Source: Rhodospirillaceae bacterium (GTDB lineage: Bacteria > Pseudomonadota > Alphaproteobacteria > CADEGL01). From it: DNA of 13,202 nucleotides. The notes below the pieces were generated by a model. That model was given only the letters and a program-made list of their open reading frames with translations. It ran no database searches and was not told where the DNA came from. Both the position numbers and the translations under genes were made by a program. This document shows positions 1 through 6,911 of this stretch, in pieces. Within the stretch, counting starts at the first letter, position 1. Each line of letters starts with the position of its first letter. The DNA lies in contig JABIRQ010000193.1 of NCBI GenBank assembly GCA_018699755.1, positions 1-13,202 of the forward strand, read 5' to 3'.

Positions 1-70
1 CCATGGCCAGGCCCAGGCCACTGGTCGAGCCGGTCACCAGGGCCCGCCGGCCCGCTAGGTCGATGGTCAT
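1..70 (-). CDS. Short-chain dehydrogenase/reductase, N-terminal fragment cut by window edge
   Basis: The reverse strand from 70 reads ATG and then 23 codons without a stop to the window edge. The peptide begins MTIDLAGRRALVTGSTSGLG, the first beta strand and TGxxxGxG dinucleotide-binding loop of an SDR oxidoreductase. The rest lies outside the window, so substrate and length are unknown. The start follows the stop of the preceding SDR gene by 12 bases, with a purine-rich AGGGGAACAGAGG just upstream, so it is very likely translated from the same mRNA. It closely resembles the N-termini of the two complete SDRs next door (same TGSTSG loop) and is probably a third tandem paralogue. Confidence 0.8.
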   Translation of the reverse strand, partial: MTIDLAGRRALVTGSTSGLGLAM

Positions 71-82
71 GCCTCTGTTCCC

Positions 83-871
83 CTATTTCGCCTGCAGACC
101 GGCGTCGATCGGAATCGAGGCGCCGGTGATCTGGCTCGCCGCGTCCGTGCACAGGAAGGCGACCAGGGCGCCGATCTGCTCCTTGGTCACGAACTGCTTG
201 GTCGGATGAGAGCCGACCATCCTTTCCATGGCCTCGTCATAGGAAACGCCTTCCTGCTGGGCTCGCACCTCGATCTGGGGGCGCGACATGCCGGTCAGCA
301 CCCAGCCCGGGCAGATCGCGTTGCAGGTGATGCCGTCCTCCGCCGCCTCCAAGGCCACCACCTTGGTCAGGCCGAGGATGCCGTGCTTGGCCGCGCAATA
401 GGCCGGCTTCTTGGCCGAGCCTCGGAGACCGCTGGTCGAAGAGGTGTTGACGATGCGGCCCCAGCCGCGCGCCTTCATACCGGGCAGCGCGGCACGGATC
501 GCATGGAAGGGGGCAGAGAGTAGGATCGCGATCTGAGCGTCCCAGCGCTCGGCCGGGAAATGCTCGGTCAGGGCGACATGCTGGATGCCCGCGTTGTTGC
601 ACAGCACGTCGACCGAGCCCCAGCGTGCCTCGGTCCGTTCGACCAAGCCGACCACCTCCTCCGGCTCCATTAGGTCGGCCGGGTCGTAGGCGACCTCGAC
701 ACCGGCTTCCTCGACAATGCGCGCGCGCAAAGCCTCGATCTCGTCGGCCTCGCCGAATCCGTTCAGGACCACCTTGGCTCCCGCCCCGGCAAGGGCTTCG
801 GCCATGCCGATCCCCATGCCGCTGGTCGAGCCGGTGACGATCGCCACCTTGCCTTCGAGATACCTGCTCAT
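83..871 (-). CDS. SDR oxidoreductase, D-3-hydroxybutyrate dehydrogenase-like
   Basis: A 262-residue classical SDR, the usual length for D-3-hydroxybutyrate dehydrogenase (BdhA), which interconverts 3-hydroxybutyrate and acetoacetate with NAD. Visible motifs are TGSTSGMG at 13-20 (cofactor loop), NNAG at 92-95, the catalytic Ser145, Tyr158 and Lys162, and CPGW at 187-190. Compared from memory with the characterised Pseudomonas BDH, the substrate-site Gln (97), Lys (155), Trp (190) and Gln (199) are present. The substrate-site His of the SAHG motif is Ser147, and the tetrad Asn of the usual INLSA motif is Leu117. The substrate may therefore be a different hydroxy acid, or activity may be altered. 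The start has a good ribosome site (GGGAGG, about 8 bases away). It lies 27 bases downstream of the next SDR and 12 bases before a third, so the three are probably co-transcribed. The family is certain; the hydroxybutyrate role is only moderately supported. Confidence 0.9.
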   Translation of the reverse strand: MSRYLEGKVAIVTGSTSGMGIGMAEALAGAGAKVVLNGFGEADEIEALRARIVEEAGVEVAYDPADLMEPEEVVGLVERTEARWGSVDVLCNNAGIQHVALTEHFPAERWDAQIAILLSAPFHAIRAALPGMKARGWGRIVNTSSTSGLRGSAKKPAYCAAKHGILGLTKVVALEAAEDGITCNAICPGWVLTGMSRPQIEVRAQQEGVSYDEAMERMVGSHPTKQFVTKEQIGALVAFLCTDAASQITGASIPIDAGLQAK

Positions 872-898
872 GCCGTCATCCTCCCTCTGGGCGAAAAC

Positions 899-1690
899 TC
901 AATGCGCCGTCCAGGCGCCGTCGATCGGCAGGGCGGCGCCGGTGATCTGGGCCGCCGCGTCCGAGCACAGGAACAGGGCCAGGGCGGCGATGTGGTTGCG
1001 GTCGATCAGGCGCCAGCTCGGCTGCGTGGGCGAGACGAGCTGCTTCAACCCCTCGTCCCAGGGCAGGCCCGTGCGGGCCATGAAGGTATTGATCGTGTTC
1101 ATCGAGAATTCAGTGTCGATCCAGCCCGGGCAGATCGCATTGCAGGTGATGCCGTCCTCCGCCGTCTCCAGCGCGATCACCTTGGTCAGCCCGACCAGAG
1201 CGTGCTTGGTCGCGACATAAGGCGCGTCGCGCGGCGTGCCGACCAAGCCCAGGGCGGAGGCGGTGTTGACGACGCGCCCCCAGCCCCGCGCCTTCATCCC
1301 CGGCAGGGCCGCGCGCGCCGCGCGGAAGGCGGCCGTAACGTTGACCGCGATGCAGCGGTCCCATTCCTCGACACTCAATTCCTCGATCGGGCGGATGTAT
1401 TCGACCCCGGCGTTGTTCGCCAGGATATCGACCGCGCCATGGGCCGCCTCGGCGTCGCGCACCAGGCGTTCGGCCTCGTCTCCGTCGCTCAGATCGGCGG
1501 GGTCGTAGCGATGGGCAATCCCGTGGGCGCTCTCCAGTTCCGCCATCACGGCTTCGATGCCGTCAGCGTCGCGAAAACCGTTGAAGGTGATCGCACAACC
1601 CTCGGCCGCAAAAGCCCGCGCCATCGCCAGGCCCAAACCGCTGGTCGAGCCGGTGACGACGGCCGCCCGGCCGGCAAGCATTCCCCCCAT
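899..1690 (-). CDS. SDR oxidoreductase, diverged paralogue of 3-hydroxybutyrate dehydrogenase
   Basis: A 263-residue classical SDR with TGSTSGLG at 13-20, NNAG at 92-95, a complete catalytic tetrad (Asn117, Ser145, Tyr158, Lys162) and CPGW at 187-190. It is plainly a paralogue of the SDR at 83-871: the blocks ALPGMKARGWGR and DGITCNAICPGW are identical. Four positions that hold substrate in true BDH differ: Gln becomes Glu97, His becomes Leu147, Lys becomes Asp155, and the last Gln becomes Thr199. The enzyme should be an active oxidoreductase, but probably not on 3-hydroxybutyrate, because the positive residue expected near the carboxylate has become an acid. The start ATG follows GGGAGAAAG; an in-frame ATG three codons later is an alternative. 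It lies 18 bases downstream of the DUF1192 gene, consistent with one operon. Confidence 0.9.
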   Translation of the reverse strand: MGGMLAGRAAVVTGSTSGLGLAMARAFAAEGCAITFNGFRDADGIEAVMAELESAHGIAHRYDPADLSDGDEAERLVRDAEAAHGAVDILANNAGVEYIRPIEELSVEEWDRCIAVNVTAAFRAARAALPGMKARGWGRVVNTASALGLVGTPRDAPYVATKHALVGLTKVIALETAEDGITCNAICPGWIDTEFSMNTINTFMARTGLPWDEGLKQLVSPTQPSWRLIDRNHIAALALFLCSDAAAQITGAALPIDGAWTAH

Positions 1691-1708
1691 CGTTCTTTCT
1701 CCCGCGCC

Positions 1709-1891
1709 CTATTTCTTGAACAACGCGTCGGCCGCGCTGCGGTGACTGGTCTTGCCCCCGATCGTCGCGCGGGCGCGGGCAATTTCCGCCTCCAGCTCGG
1801 CGATATACTCCTCCAACTCCTCGACCCCCAGGACCTCCAGGTCCTTCTTCGGCTTGGGTTTGTTCCGGGGTTCCAGATCGTCGATTTCCAT
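1709..1891 (-). CDS. DUF1192 family small protein
   Basis: A 60-residue charged protein. Residues 1-18 are an acidic then lysine-rich, probably disordered segment. Residues 19-42 contain LGVEELEEYIAELEAEIARA, a short amphipathic helix or coiled coil that is the hallmark of DUF1192. The tail ends in SHRSAADALFKK, also usual for the family. The function of DUF1192 is unknown. As I recall, these genes often lie beside a quinone oxidoreductase in alphaproteobacteria, as here, where the quinone oxidoreductase starts divergently 91 bases away. The ATG is preceded by GGGAGAAC. It appears to be the first gene of an operon continuing into three SDR genes. No membrane segment or signal peptide is visible. 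Confidence 0.88.
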   Translation of the reverse strand: MEIDDLEPRNKPKPKKDLEVLGVEELEEYIAELEAEIARARATIGGKTSHRSAADALFKK

Positions 1892-1918
1892 GGTCCGTTC
1901 TCCCGCCTCGGCCCTGCT

Positions 1919-1947
1919 ACTATAGGAAAGTGGCGCGACCCTGTCGC
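1919..1947 (-). promoter_or_regulatory. Candidate sigma70-type promoter for the DUF1192-SDR operon
   Basis: Read on the minus strand, GCGACA (1947-1942; 4 of 6 to TTGACA) is followed by a 17-base spacer and TATAGT (1924-1919; 5 of 6 to TATAAT). Transcription would start near 1912, about 20 bases before the DUF1192 ATG. The spacing and the strong -10 box are good for a GC-rich region, but this is a match by eye only. Confidence 0.42.
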
Positions 1948-1982
1948 CGCCTCACGCCCCGAAAAACCGCCCGGAGCCCCTC

Positions 1983-2993
1983 ATGCCAACGACCCTGCCC
2001 AAAACCATGACCGCCATCGAGATCACCGAGCCCGGCGGGCCCGAGGTCCTGCGCCCGGTCGAGCGACCGGTGCCGGTGCCGGCCGAAGGCGAGGTGCTGA
2101 TCCGGATCGCGGCCGCCGGGGTCAACCGGGCCGACTGCTTGCAGCGCCAGGGCGGCTATCCGCCGCCCAAGGGCGCCTCGGACATTCCAGGCCTGGAATG
2201 CGCCGGCCATATCGTGGCGCACGGGCCGGGGACATCCGGCTTCGCCCTGGGCGATCCGGTCTGCGCCCTGCTGACCGGCGGCGGCTACGCCGAATACGCG
2301 GCCGTGCCGGCGGGCCAATGCCTCCCCGTGCCGGCCGGGCTGTCCATGGCCGAAGCGGCAGGCGCACCCGAGACCTTTTGCACGGTCTGGCACAACGTCT
2401 TCGAACGCGGAGCCCTCAAGCCGGGCGAGAATTTCCTGTGCCACGGCGGTTCCAGCGGCATCGGCACGACGGCGATTCAGCTCGCCCGGGCGGCGGGCGC
2501 ACGGGTCTTCACGACCGCCGGATCGGCCGAGAAATGCGCTGCCTGTACTGATCTGGGCGCAGCGCGGGCTATCAACTACCGGGAAGAGGATTTCGTCGAG
2601 ATCGTGAAGGCGGAAACCGGCGGGTACGGCGCAAATCTGATCCTCGACATGGTCGGCGGCGACTATGTCCAACGCAACATCTCCGCCCTCGCGGCAGAAG
2701 GACGGCTGGTCTATATCGCTTTCCTGGGCGGGGCGAAGACCGAGGTCAATCTCGGCCCGCTGATGATGAAGCGCGCGACTCTGACCGGCTCCACCCTGCG
2801 GGCCCGGCCGGCCGCCGAGAAAGGCCGCATCGTCGCCGCCATGCGTGGCCGTTTCTGGCCCGGCCTGGCGGACGGCCAATTCAAGGTTCTGGTCCACCGG
2901 ACCTTCCCCCTGGCGGAAGCCGCCAAGGCCCATGCCCTGATGGAGACGAGCGCCCATATCGGCAAGATCGTCCTGACCGTCGGCAAGGGCTGA
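1983..2993 (+). CDS. NAD(P)H-quinone oxidoreductase, PIG3 type (zinc-independent MDR family)
   Basis: A 336-residue medium-chain dehydrogenase/reductase of the zinc-free quinone oxidoreductase branch (PIG3/QOR2-like), which reduces quinones with NAD(P)H in the cytoplasm. The N-terminal catalytic domain carries EPGGPEVL (16-23), the GVNRADCLQRQGGYPPP segment (46-62) typical of PIG3, and GLECAG (70-75). The Rossmann domain has HGGSSGIGTTAIQLA at 154-168. The zinc-binding cysteines of alcohol dehydrogenases are absent, as expected. The C-terminal AHIGKIVL segment is conserved. Two starts are possible: the ATG at 1983 or the one at 2007 (MTAIEITEPGG). Neither has a strong ribosome site. I keep the longer one because relatives often carry a similar short N-terminal lead. 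It is divergent from the DUF1192 gene. Confidence 0.93.
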   Translation: MPTTLPKTMTAIEITEPGGPEVLRPVERPVPVPAEGEVLIRIAAAGVNRADCLQRQGGYPPPKGASDIPGLECAGHIVAHGPGTSGFALGDPVCALLTGGGYAEYAAVPAGQCLPVPAGLSMAEAAGAPETFCTVWHNVFERGALKPGENFLCHGGSSGIGTTAIQLARAAGARVFTTAGSAEKCAACTDLGAARAINYREEDFVEIVKAETGGYGANLILDMVGGDYVQRNISALAAEGRLVYIAFLGGAKTEVNLGPLMMKRATLTGSTLRARPAAEKGRIVAAMRGRFWPGLADGQFKVLVHRTFPLAEAAKAHALMETSAHIGKIVLTVGKG

Positions 2994-2999
2994 GCGCCG

Positions 3000-3420
3000 C
3001 GCCCGGTCGAGGAGGCTGGCCTAGCCGGCGGTATCCGCCCCGGGGCAGCGCCTCGTCCGAGGATTCGAGGTGCAGATCGCGTTGCGGAAACGGGATTTGG
3101 ATGCCGTGCTCATGGAACTTGTCCCAGGCCAACAACAGCACCACGATCTCGACCGCGACCAGGGCCACGAGACTGAAGGCCAAAGGGCTGTCCACGCCCG
3201 GCATGCCGCCGACGTTTATTTCCAGGAGGCCGGTCAGAAGACTAAGCGGGAGAAGGATCGCAGCAACCACCGTCAACACGCACATGGTCTTATTCATCTG
3301 GTCCGGGATTCGGTTGTTCAACTCGTCTTGAACGACCGTCGCGCGTTCGCGCACGGCGTCGAGATCCTCGACGTGGCGCAAGGTGCGGTCCGCGATTTCA
3401 GAGGGCGGAGGCGGCTGGAA
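3000..3420 (-). pseudogene. Remnant of a CorA/ZntB-type transporter C-terminus joined in frame to an MscS-type C-terminal tail
   Basis: An open frame on the minus strand encodes the last helices of a CorA/ZntB-like divalent-cation transporter: RHVEDLDAVRERATV (3381-3337), then MNKTMCVLTVVAAILLPLSL (TM1), the loop LEINVGGMPG (3225-3196), and a second hydrophobic segment ending near 3130. The signature G-I/M-N before the loop reads E-I-N (Glu codon 3222-3220). The roughly 200-residue cytoplasmic domain is missing. Directly after TM2 the frame continues WDKFHEHGIQIPFPQRDLHL (about 3126-3067), which looks like the C-terminal end of an MscS-type channel, not CorA. There is no ATG, only a TTG at 3381, and the frame runs without a stop into the antisense of the quinone oxidoreductase gene. 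I infer a relic of two genes fused by deletion. This explains most of the otherwise gene-free interval 2994-3466. Confidence 0.65.
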
Positions 3421-3466
3421 AGCCGGGTCCGATTTCTCTCGCCGTCCGTCCCGAACCCGTGCGCGC

Positions 3467-5254
3467 CTAGTACAGTGCTTCCAGTGCCGGGCCGTATTTC
3501 TCGCGTATGACGTGGCGCCGGATCTTCAGGGTCGGCGTCATCATCTCGTTGTCGACCGAAAAGAGCTCCTCCGCCAGCACGAAGCGGCGCACCCGTTCGA
3601 TCCCCGAAAGCTCCTTGTTCACTCGGTCGATCGCTTTTTCGATCGCGCCGCGCAATCCCGGGTCGTCGCGCATAGCGGCGAGATCAGCGGGCTTGCCCGT
3701 CTCTTCGGCCCAGGTCTTGAGAAATTCACCGTCGGGCACGATCAGCGCGACGAGATGGGGCCGCTTGTCGCCATAGACCATGGCCTGGCCGATCTCGGGC
3801 TGCATGCTCAGATAGCCTTCGACCCGCTGGGGCGAAAGGTTGTCGCCCCCCGAATTCACGATGATGTCCTTCTTTCGGTCGGTGATCTGGAGGTAACCGT
3901 CCTCGTCCAGGCGGCCGATATCGCCGGTATGCAACCAGCCGTCCTTGAGCGCCTCGGCCGTGGCTTCCGGGTTATTCCAATAACCGTTCATCACCAACTC
4001 GCCTTTGATCAGGATCTCGCCGTCTTCGGCGATCCGCAGTTCGACCCCAGGAAAGGGCGGGCCGACCGTGTGCATCTTGACCCGGTGGGGCATGTTGCAA
4101 CTGACCACCGGCGCGCTTTCGGTCTGGCCGTAACCCTGGAGCAAACGCAAGCCAAGGGCATGGAAGAACAGCCCGATCTCGACGTTGAGCGGCGCGCCGC
4201 CCGATATCAAAGCTTTCAGGCGCCCGCCGAAGCGGCCGCGCACCTTGTTGCGCACCAGCCGCTCGACCAGGCAGTCGGTCAGCCGCTCGCCGATACCCAG
4301 GCTGCCGGGCGCTTCGTATTCCTTGCGCCCCAGGGCGACGGCCTTGTCGAAGAGAGACTTCTTGAGGCCGCCCGCGCGCTCGACATCTCGGGTGATGCGC
4401 GCATGCATGGTCTCGTAAAGGCGCGGCACGGCGGTCATCAAAGTCGGGCGCGCCTCCTGCATGTTGGTCGCCAGCTTCTCGATGCTCTCGGCGTAATAGA
4501 CCTGCGCGCCGATCGAGATCGGAAAATAGAGGCCGGCCGTGTGCTCGTAGGAATGGCTGAGCGGCAGGAAACAGAGAAAGACCTCGTCCTCCAGGCCCAG
4601 TTCGAGCAGCAGGTGATAAGCACCCAGGCAATTGCACAGGATCGCGCCGTGGCTCAGCATCACGCCCTTGGGCGCACCGCCGGTGCCCGAGGTGTAGATG
4701 AAACAACCCGTCTCGCCCCGCTCCAACCCGCCGACCGTTTCCGCAACGTCGTCGGGAGCGGCCTCGCCGCGGGCGAGCACATCCTCCCAAGCCAGCACCG
4801 AAACGCCCTGCGATGGGGCTTCGTCGATCGCTTCGATCGCGATCACCTGTTCCAAGGCATCGGCCCGGGCCGCCGCGGGCAACAGCCGCTCGGCCAGGCG
4901 CGCGGTCGAAACGATGGCCGCCTTCGACCCGCTGTCCTCGATGATATGCAGATGGTCCGCAACGGTGTTGGTGGTATAGGCGGGCACCGAGATCGCGCCC
5001 GCGGCCATGACGGCCAGATCGGCAACGACCCATTCGGGCCGATTCTCCGAAACGATCACGACCCGGTCGCCCCGCGCCACGCCCAGGGCCCGCAAACCGC
5101 GGCTGAGCGCACTGACCTGACGCGCCACTTCGGCCCAACTCCAAGCCCGATACGCGCCGTCGGACTTGCGCCACAGGAAGGGTGCGTCGCCCAGTTTTCC
5201 CGCCTGCTCGAAAAACATCTCCGGCAGGTTTCGCCACTCGTTGTATCTTGTCAC
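3467..5254 (-). CDS. Long-chain fatty acid-CoA ligase (AMP-forming, FadD15-like)
   Basis: An adenylate-forming enzyme of about 595 residues that activates fatty acids with ATP to acyl-AMP and then acyl-CoA. Numbering from the GTG at 5254: the P-loop motif YTSGTGGAPKGV is at 187-198, GYGQTES near 374-380, HTGDIG at 442-447, DRKKDIIVNSGGDN at 459-472, and the C-terminal catalytic lysine in TLKIRR near 577. The length and the FLPLSHSYEH segment match FadD15-type long-chain ligases. Without a signal peptide or membrane helix it should be cytoplasmic or peripheral. The open frame extends to 5410, but those extra codons run through the tandem repeat, so I choose GTG 5254 (GAGGAA 12 bases upstream; protein starts V-T-R-Y-N-E-W). 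The next in-frame Met, in NLPEMFFEQ, would cut into conserved sequence. It is divergent from the ABC1 kinase gene. Confidence 0.93.
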   Translation of the reverse strand: MTRYNEWRNLPEMFFEQAGKLGDAPFLWRKSDGAYRAWSWAEVARQVSALSRGLRALGVARGDRVVIVSENRPEWVVADLAVMAAGAISVPAYTTNTVADHLHIIEDSGSKAAIVSTARLAERLLPAAARADALEQVIAIEAIDEAPSQGVSVLAWEDVLARGEAAPDDVAETVGGLERGETGCFIYTSGTGGAPKGVMLSHGAILCNCLGAYHLLLELGLEDEVFLCFLPLSHSYEHTAGLYFPISIGAQVYYAESIEKLATNMQEARPTLMTAVPRLYETMHARITRDVERAGGLKKSLFDKAVALGRKEYEAPGSLGIGERLTDCLVERLVRNKVRGRFGGRLKALISGGAPLNVEIGLFFHALGLRLLQGYGQTESAPVVSCNMPHRVKMHTVGPPFPGVELRIAEDGEILIKGELVMNGYWNNPEATAEALKDGWLHTGDIGRLDEDGYLQITDRKKDIIVNSGGDNLSPQRVEGYLSMQPEIGQAMVYGDKRPHLVALIVPDGEFLKTWAEETGKPADLAAMRDDPGLRGAIEKAIDRVNKELSGIERVRRFVLAEELFSVDNEMMTPTLKIRRHVIREKYGPALEALY

Positions 5255-5277
5255 TGTCTCGGCACTTTCCTCATTGT

Positions 5278-5356
5278 CGCCCTGGGTCGCCCTGGGTCGC
5301 CCTGGGTCGCTCCTGGGTCGCCCTGGGTCGCTCCTGGGTCGCCCTGGGTCGCTCCC
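5278..5356. repeat. Short tandem repeat, 10/11-bp units with a 21-bp higher-order period
   Basis: Seven head-to-tail units are visible: CGCCCTGGGT three times (5278-5307), CGCTCCTGGGT (5308-5318), CGCCCTGGGT, CGCTCCTGGGT, CGCCCTGGGT (to 5349), then a decaying CGCTCCCGG. From 5298 the 10- and 11-bp units alternate, giving a 21-bp period. It lies between the start of the acyl-CoA ligase and that of the ABC1 kinase, so it occupies the shared promoter or leader region. Because 21 is a multiple of three, it keeps open frames on both strands, which is why long N-terminal extensions appear in both genes. Confidence 0.95.
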
Positions 5357-5516
5357 GGCTGGCGCCGCGCCGATCGAGAAGCGCGGGTTCGAGCCGCCAC
5401 GTGCCCGCATTCAGGCCTCCTGCCCCTATGACTTGCCGGAAACCGTCTCGCGCGCAAGGGGGAGTCGCCCTGCAACGCCCTTGCCCCGGCCCGTCCGGCG
5501 CACCAATCTCCGCATC

Positions 5517-6902
5517 GTGCCGGAAAAACCAACAGATCGCCCGCTCGGCGGGGCTGGGCGCGACACCGAGAACTCCCGCCTGACCCGGCGCATGCGCCGC
5601 TATGCCGAGGTCGGCCAGGCGGTCGGTGGGCTGGCGGCGCGCCTGGCCGGCTCGCGCTATCTCGGCATGGAGATCGACCAGGTTCGTCACGCCGCCGATC
5701 TGCGCGACGCTCTCGGCGGGCTCAAGGGCCCGCTGATGAAGGTCGCCCAGATTCTTTCGACCATCCCCGACGCCCTGCCCGAATCCTATATCCAGGAACT
5801 GGGCCAGCTTCAGGCCGACGCGCCCAGCATGGGCTGGCCCTTCGTGCGCCGGCGCATGGCTGCCGAGTTGGGGGCTGGCTGGCAAACCTTTTTTGCCGAG
5901 TTCGAGCGGGCGGCGGCGCGCGCCGCGTCGCTGGGCCAGGTCCACCGCGCGACCGCCCTCGACGGCCGCGCACTTGCCTGCAAGCTGCAATACTCGGACA
6001 TGCGGTCCGTCGTGCAGGCGGACCTGCGCCAGCTTCGCGTCGTCCTCGCCCTCTACGCCCGCATGGACCGGGCGATCGACACCAGCCGCATCTACGAGGA
6101 GATCGCGGCGCGGCTTTGGGAGGAGCTGGATTACGCGCGCGAGGCCCGGCATATGGCGCTCTACCGCGGTATGCTGGCCGAGGTCGAGGCCGTGCATGTG
6201 CCCGAAACGGTGGACGCGCTCTGCACCAATCGCCTGCTCACCATGACCTGGCTCGACGGCGCGCCGCTGTTGAGCCTGAAGGACGAACCGCTGGAGGGTC
6301 GCAACGCGGTCGCCCGGGTCATGTTCGAGGCCTGGTACCGGCCCTTCTACGGATACGGCGTGATCCATGGCGACCCGCACCTGGGCAATTACTCGATTCG
6401 GCCCGACGACACGGTCAACCTGCTCGACTTCGGCTGCGTCCGCGTCTTCCCGCCCAGCTTCGTCGAGGGTGTGATCGACCTGTACAAGGCCCTGCGCGAC
6501 GGCGACGAGGCCCTGGCCGTTCATGCCTACGAAATCTGGGGCTTCGACGACCTGCGGCGCGAGGTGATCGACGTCCTCAACATCTGGGCGCGCTTCGTCT
6601 ACGCCCCGCTGATGGAGGATTCAGTGCGCCCGATCCAAGAGGGCGGCGGCACCCGCTACGGTGCCGAGACGGCGGCCAAGGTTCACCGCGAATTATGCCG
6701 CATCGGCGGAGTCGCGCCGCCGCGCGAGTTCGTCCTGATGGACCGGGCCGCGATCGGCCTGGGTTCGGTCTTCCTGCATCTGCGCGCCGAGATCAACTGG
6801 TCGCGGTTGTTCCACGGCTTGATCGAAGGCTTCGACGCGGATGTCCTGGCGCAACGCCAGGCCGACGCGTTGGCGGTGACGGGGCTGCGCCCCGGCGATT
6901 GA
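5517..6902 (+). CDS. ABC1/UbiB-family atypical kinase-like protein
   Basis: About 461 residues from GTG 5517. This family (ABC1, ADCK, UbiB, AarF) has a protein-kinase-like fold and supports quinone or lipid metabolism. Motifs: KGPLMKVAQ at 70-78 (the KxGQ motif with Ala in place of Gly), QLQADAP at 98-103, the A-rich loop AASLGQVHRA at 136-145, ATP-binding Lys156 in ACKLQY, WEELDYAREA at 201-210, catalytic-loop HGDPHLGNY at 284-292, and metal-binding DFG at 304-306. It lacks the C-terminal membrane helices of UbiB, and I do not claim a ubiquinone role. The start is uncertain: GTG 5517 has no clear ribosome site, and ATG 5592 (MRRYAEVG) is the main alternative. The frame upstream of 5517 runs through the tandem repeat and is probably not translated. 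It is convergent with the enolase-family gene, leaving 9 bases between stops. Confidence 0.88.
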   Translation: MPEKPTDRPLGGAGRDTENSRLTRRMRRYAEVGQAVGGLAARLAGSRYLGMEIDQVRHAADLRDALGGLKGPLMKVAQILSTIPDALPESYIQELGQLQADAPSMGWPFVRRRMAAELGAGWQTFFAEFERAAARAASLGQVHRATALDGRALACKLQYSDMRSVVQADLRQLRVVLALYARMDRAIDTSRIYEEIAARLWEELDYAREARHMALYRGMLAEVEAVHVPETVDALCTNRLLTMTWLDGAPLLSLKDEPLEGRNAVARVMFEAWYRPFYGYGVIHGDPHLGNYSIRPDDTVNLLDFGCVRVFPPSFVEGVIDLYKALRDGDEALAVHAYEIWGFDDLRREVIDVLNIWARFVYAPLMEDSVRPIQEGGGTRYGAETAAKVHRELCRIGGVAPPREFVLMDRAAIGLGSVFLHLRAEINWSRLFHGLIEGFDADVLAQRQADALAVTGLRPGD

Positions 6903-6911
6903 CACCAGGCC

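Noticed and set aside
902..2551. A 549-codon plus-strand open frame antisense to the SDR and DUF1192 genes
   Set aside because: Its peptide is Arg/Gly/Asp-rich without motifs, it lies opposite clear SDR domains and it runs out of frame into the quinone oxidoreductase gene. It is a typical GC-rich shadow frame.
2881..2998. Continuation of the CorA/MscS frame into the quinone oxidoreductase gene
   Set aside because: This part is antisense to the conserved C-terminal end of the oxidoreductase and its peptide has no resemblance to either channel family.
5255..5410. N-terminal extension of the acyl-CoA ligase through the repeat
   Set aside because: The extension consists mainly of repeat-encoded SDPGRPR units with no family counterpart. 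GTG 5254 gives the normal family length.
3383..5431. A 682-codon plus-strand open frame
   Set aside because: It is the antisense of the acyl-CoA ligase, whose motifs are unmistakable. The antisense peptide has low-complexity composition and no domain.
5166..5516. N-terminal extension of the ABC1-like kinase
   Set aside because: It overlaps the start of the divergent ligase gene and the tandem repeat. The family-like sequence begins only around 5577.
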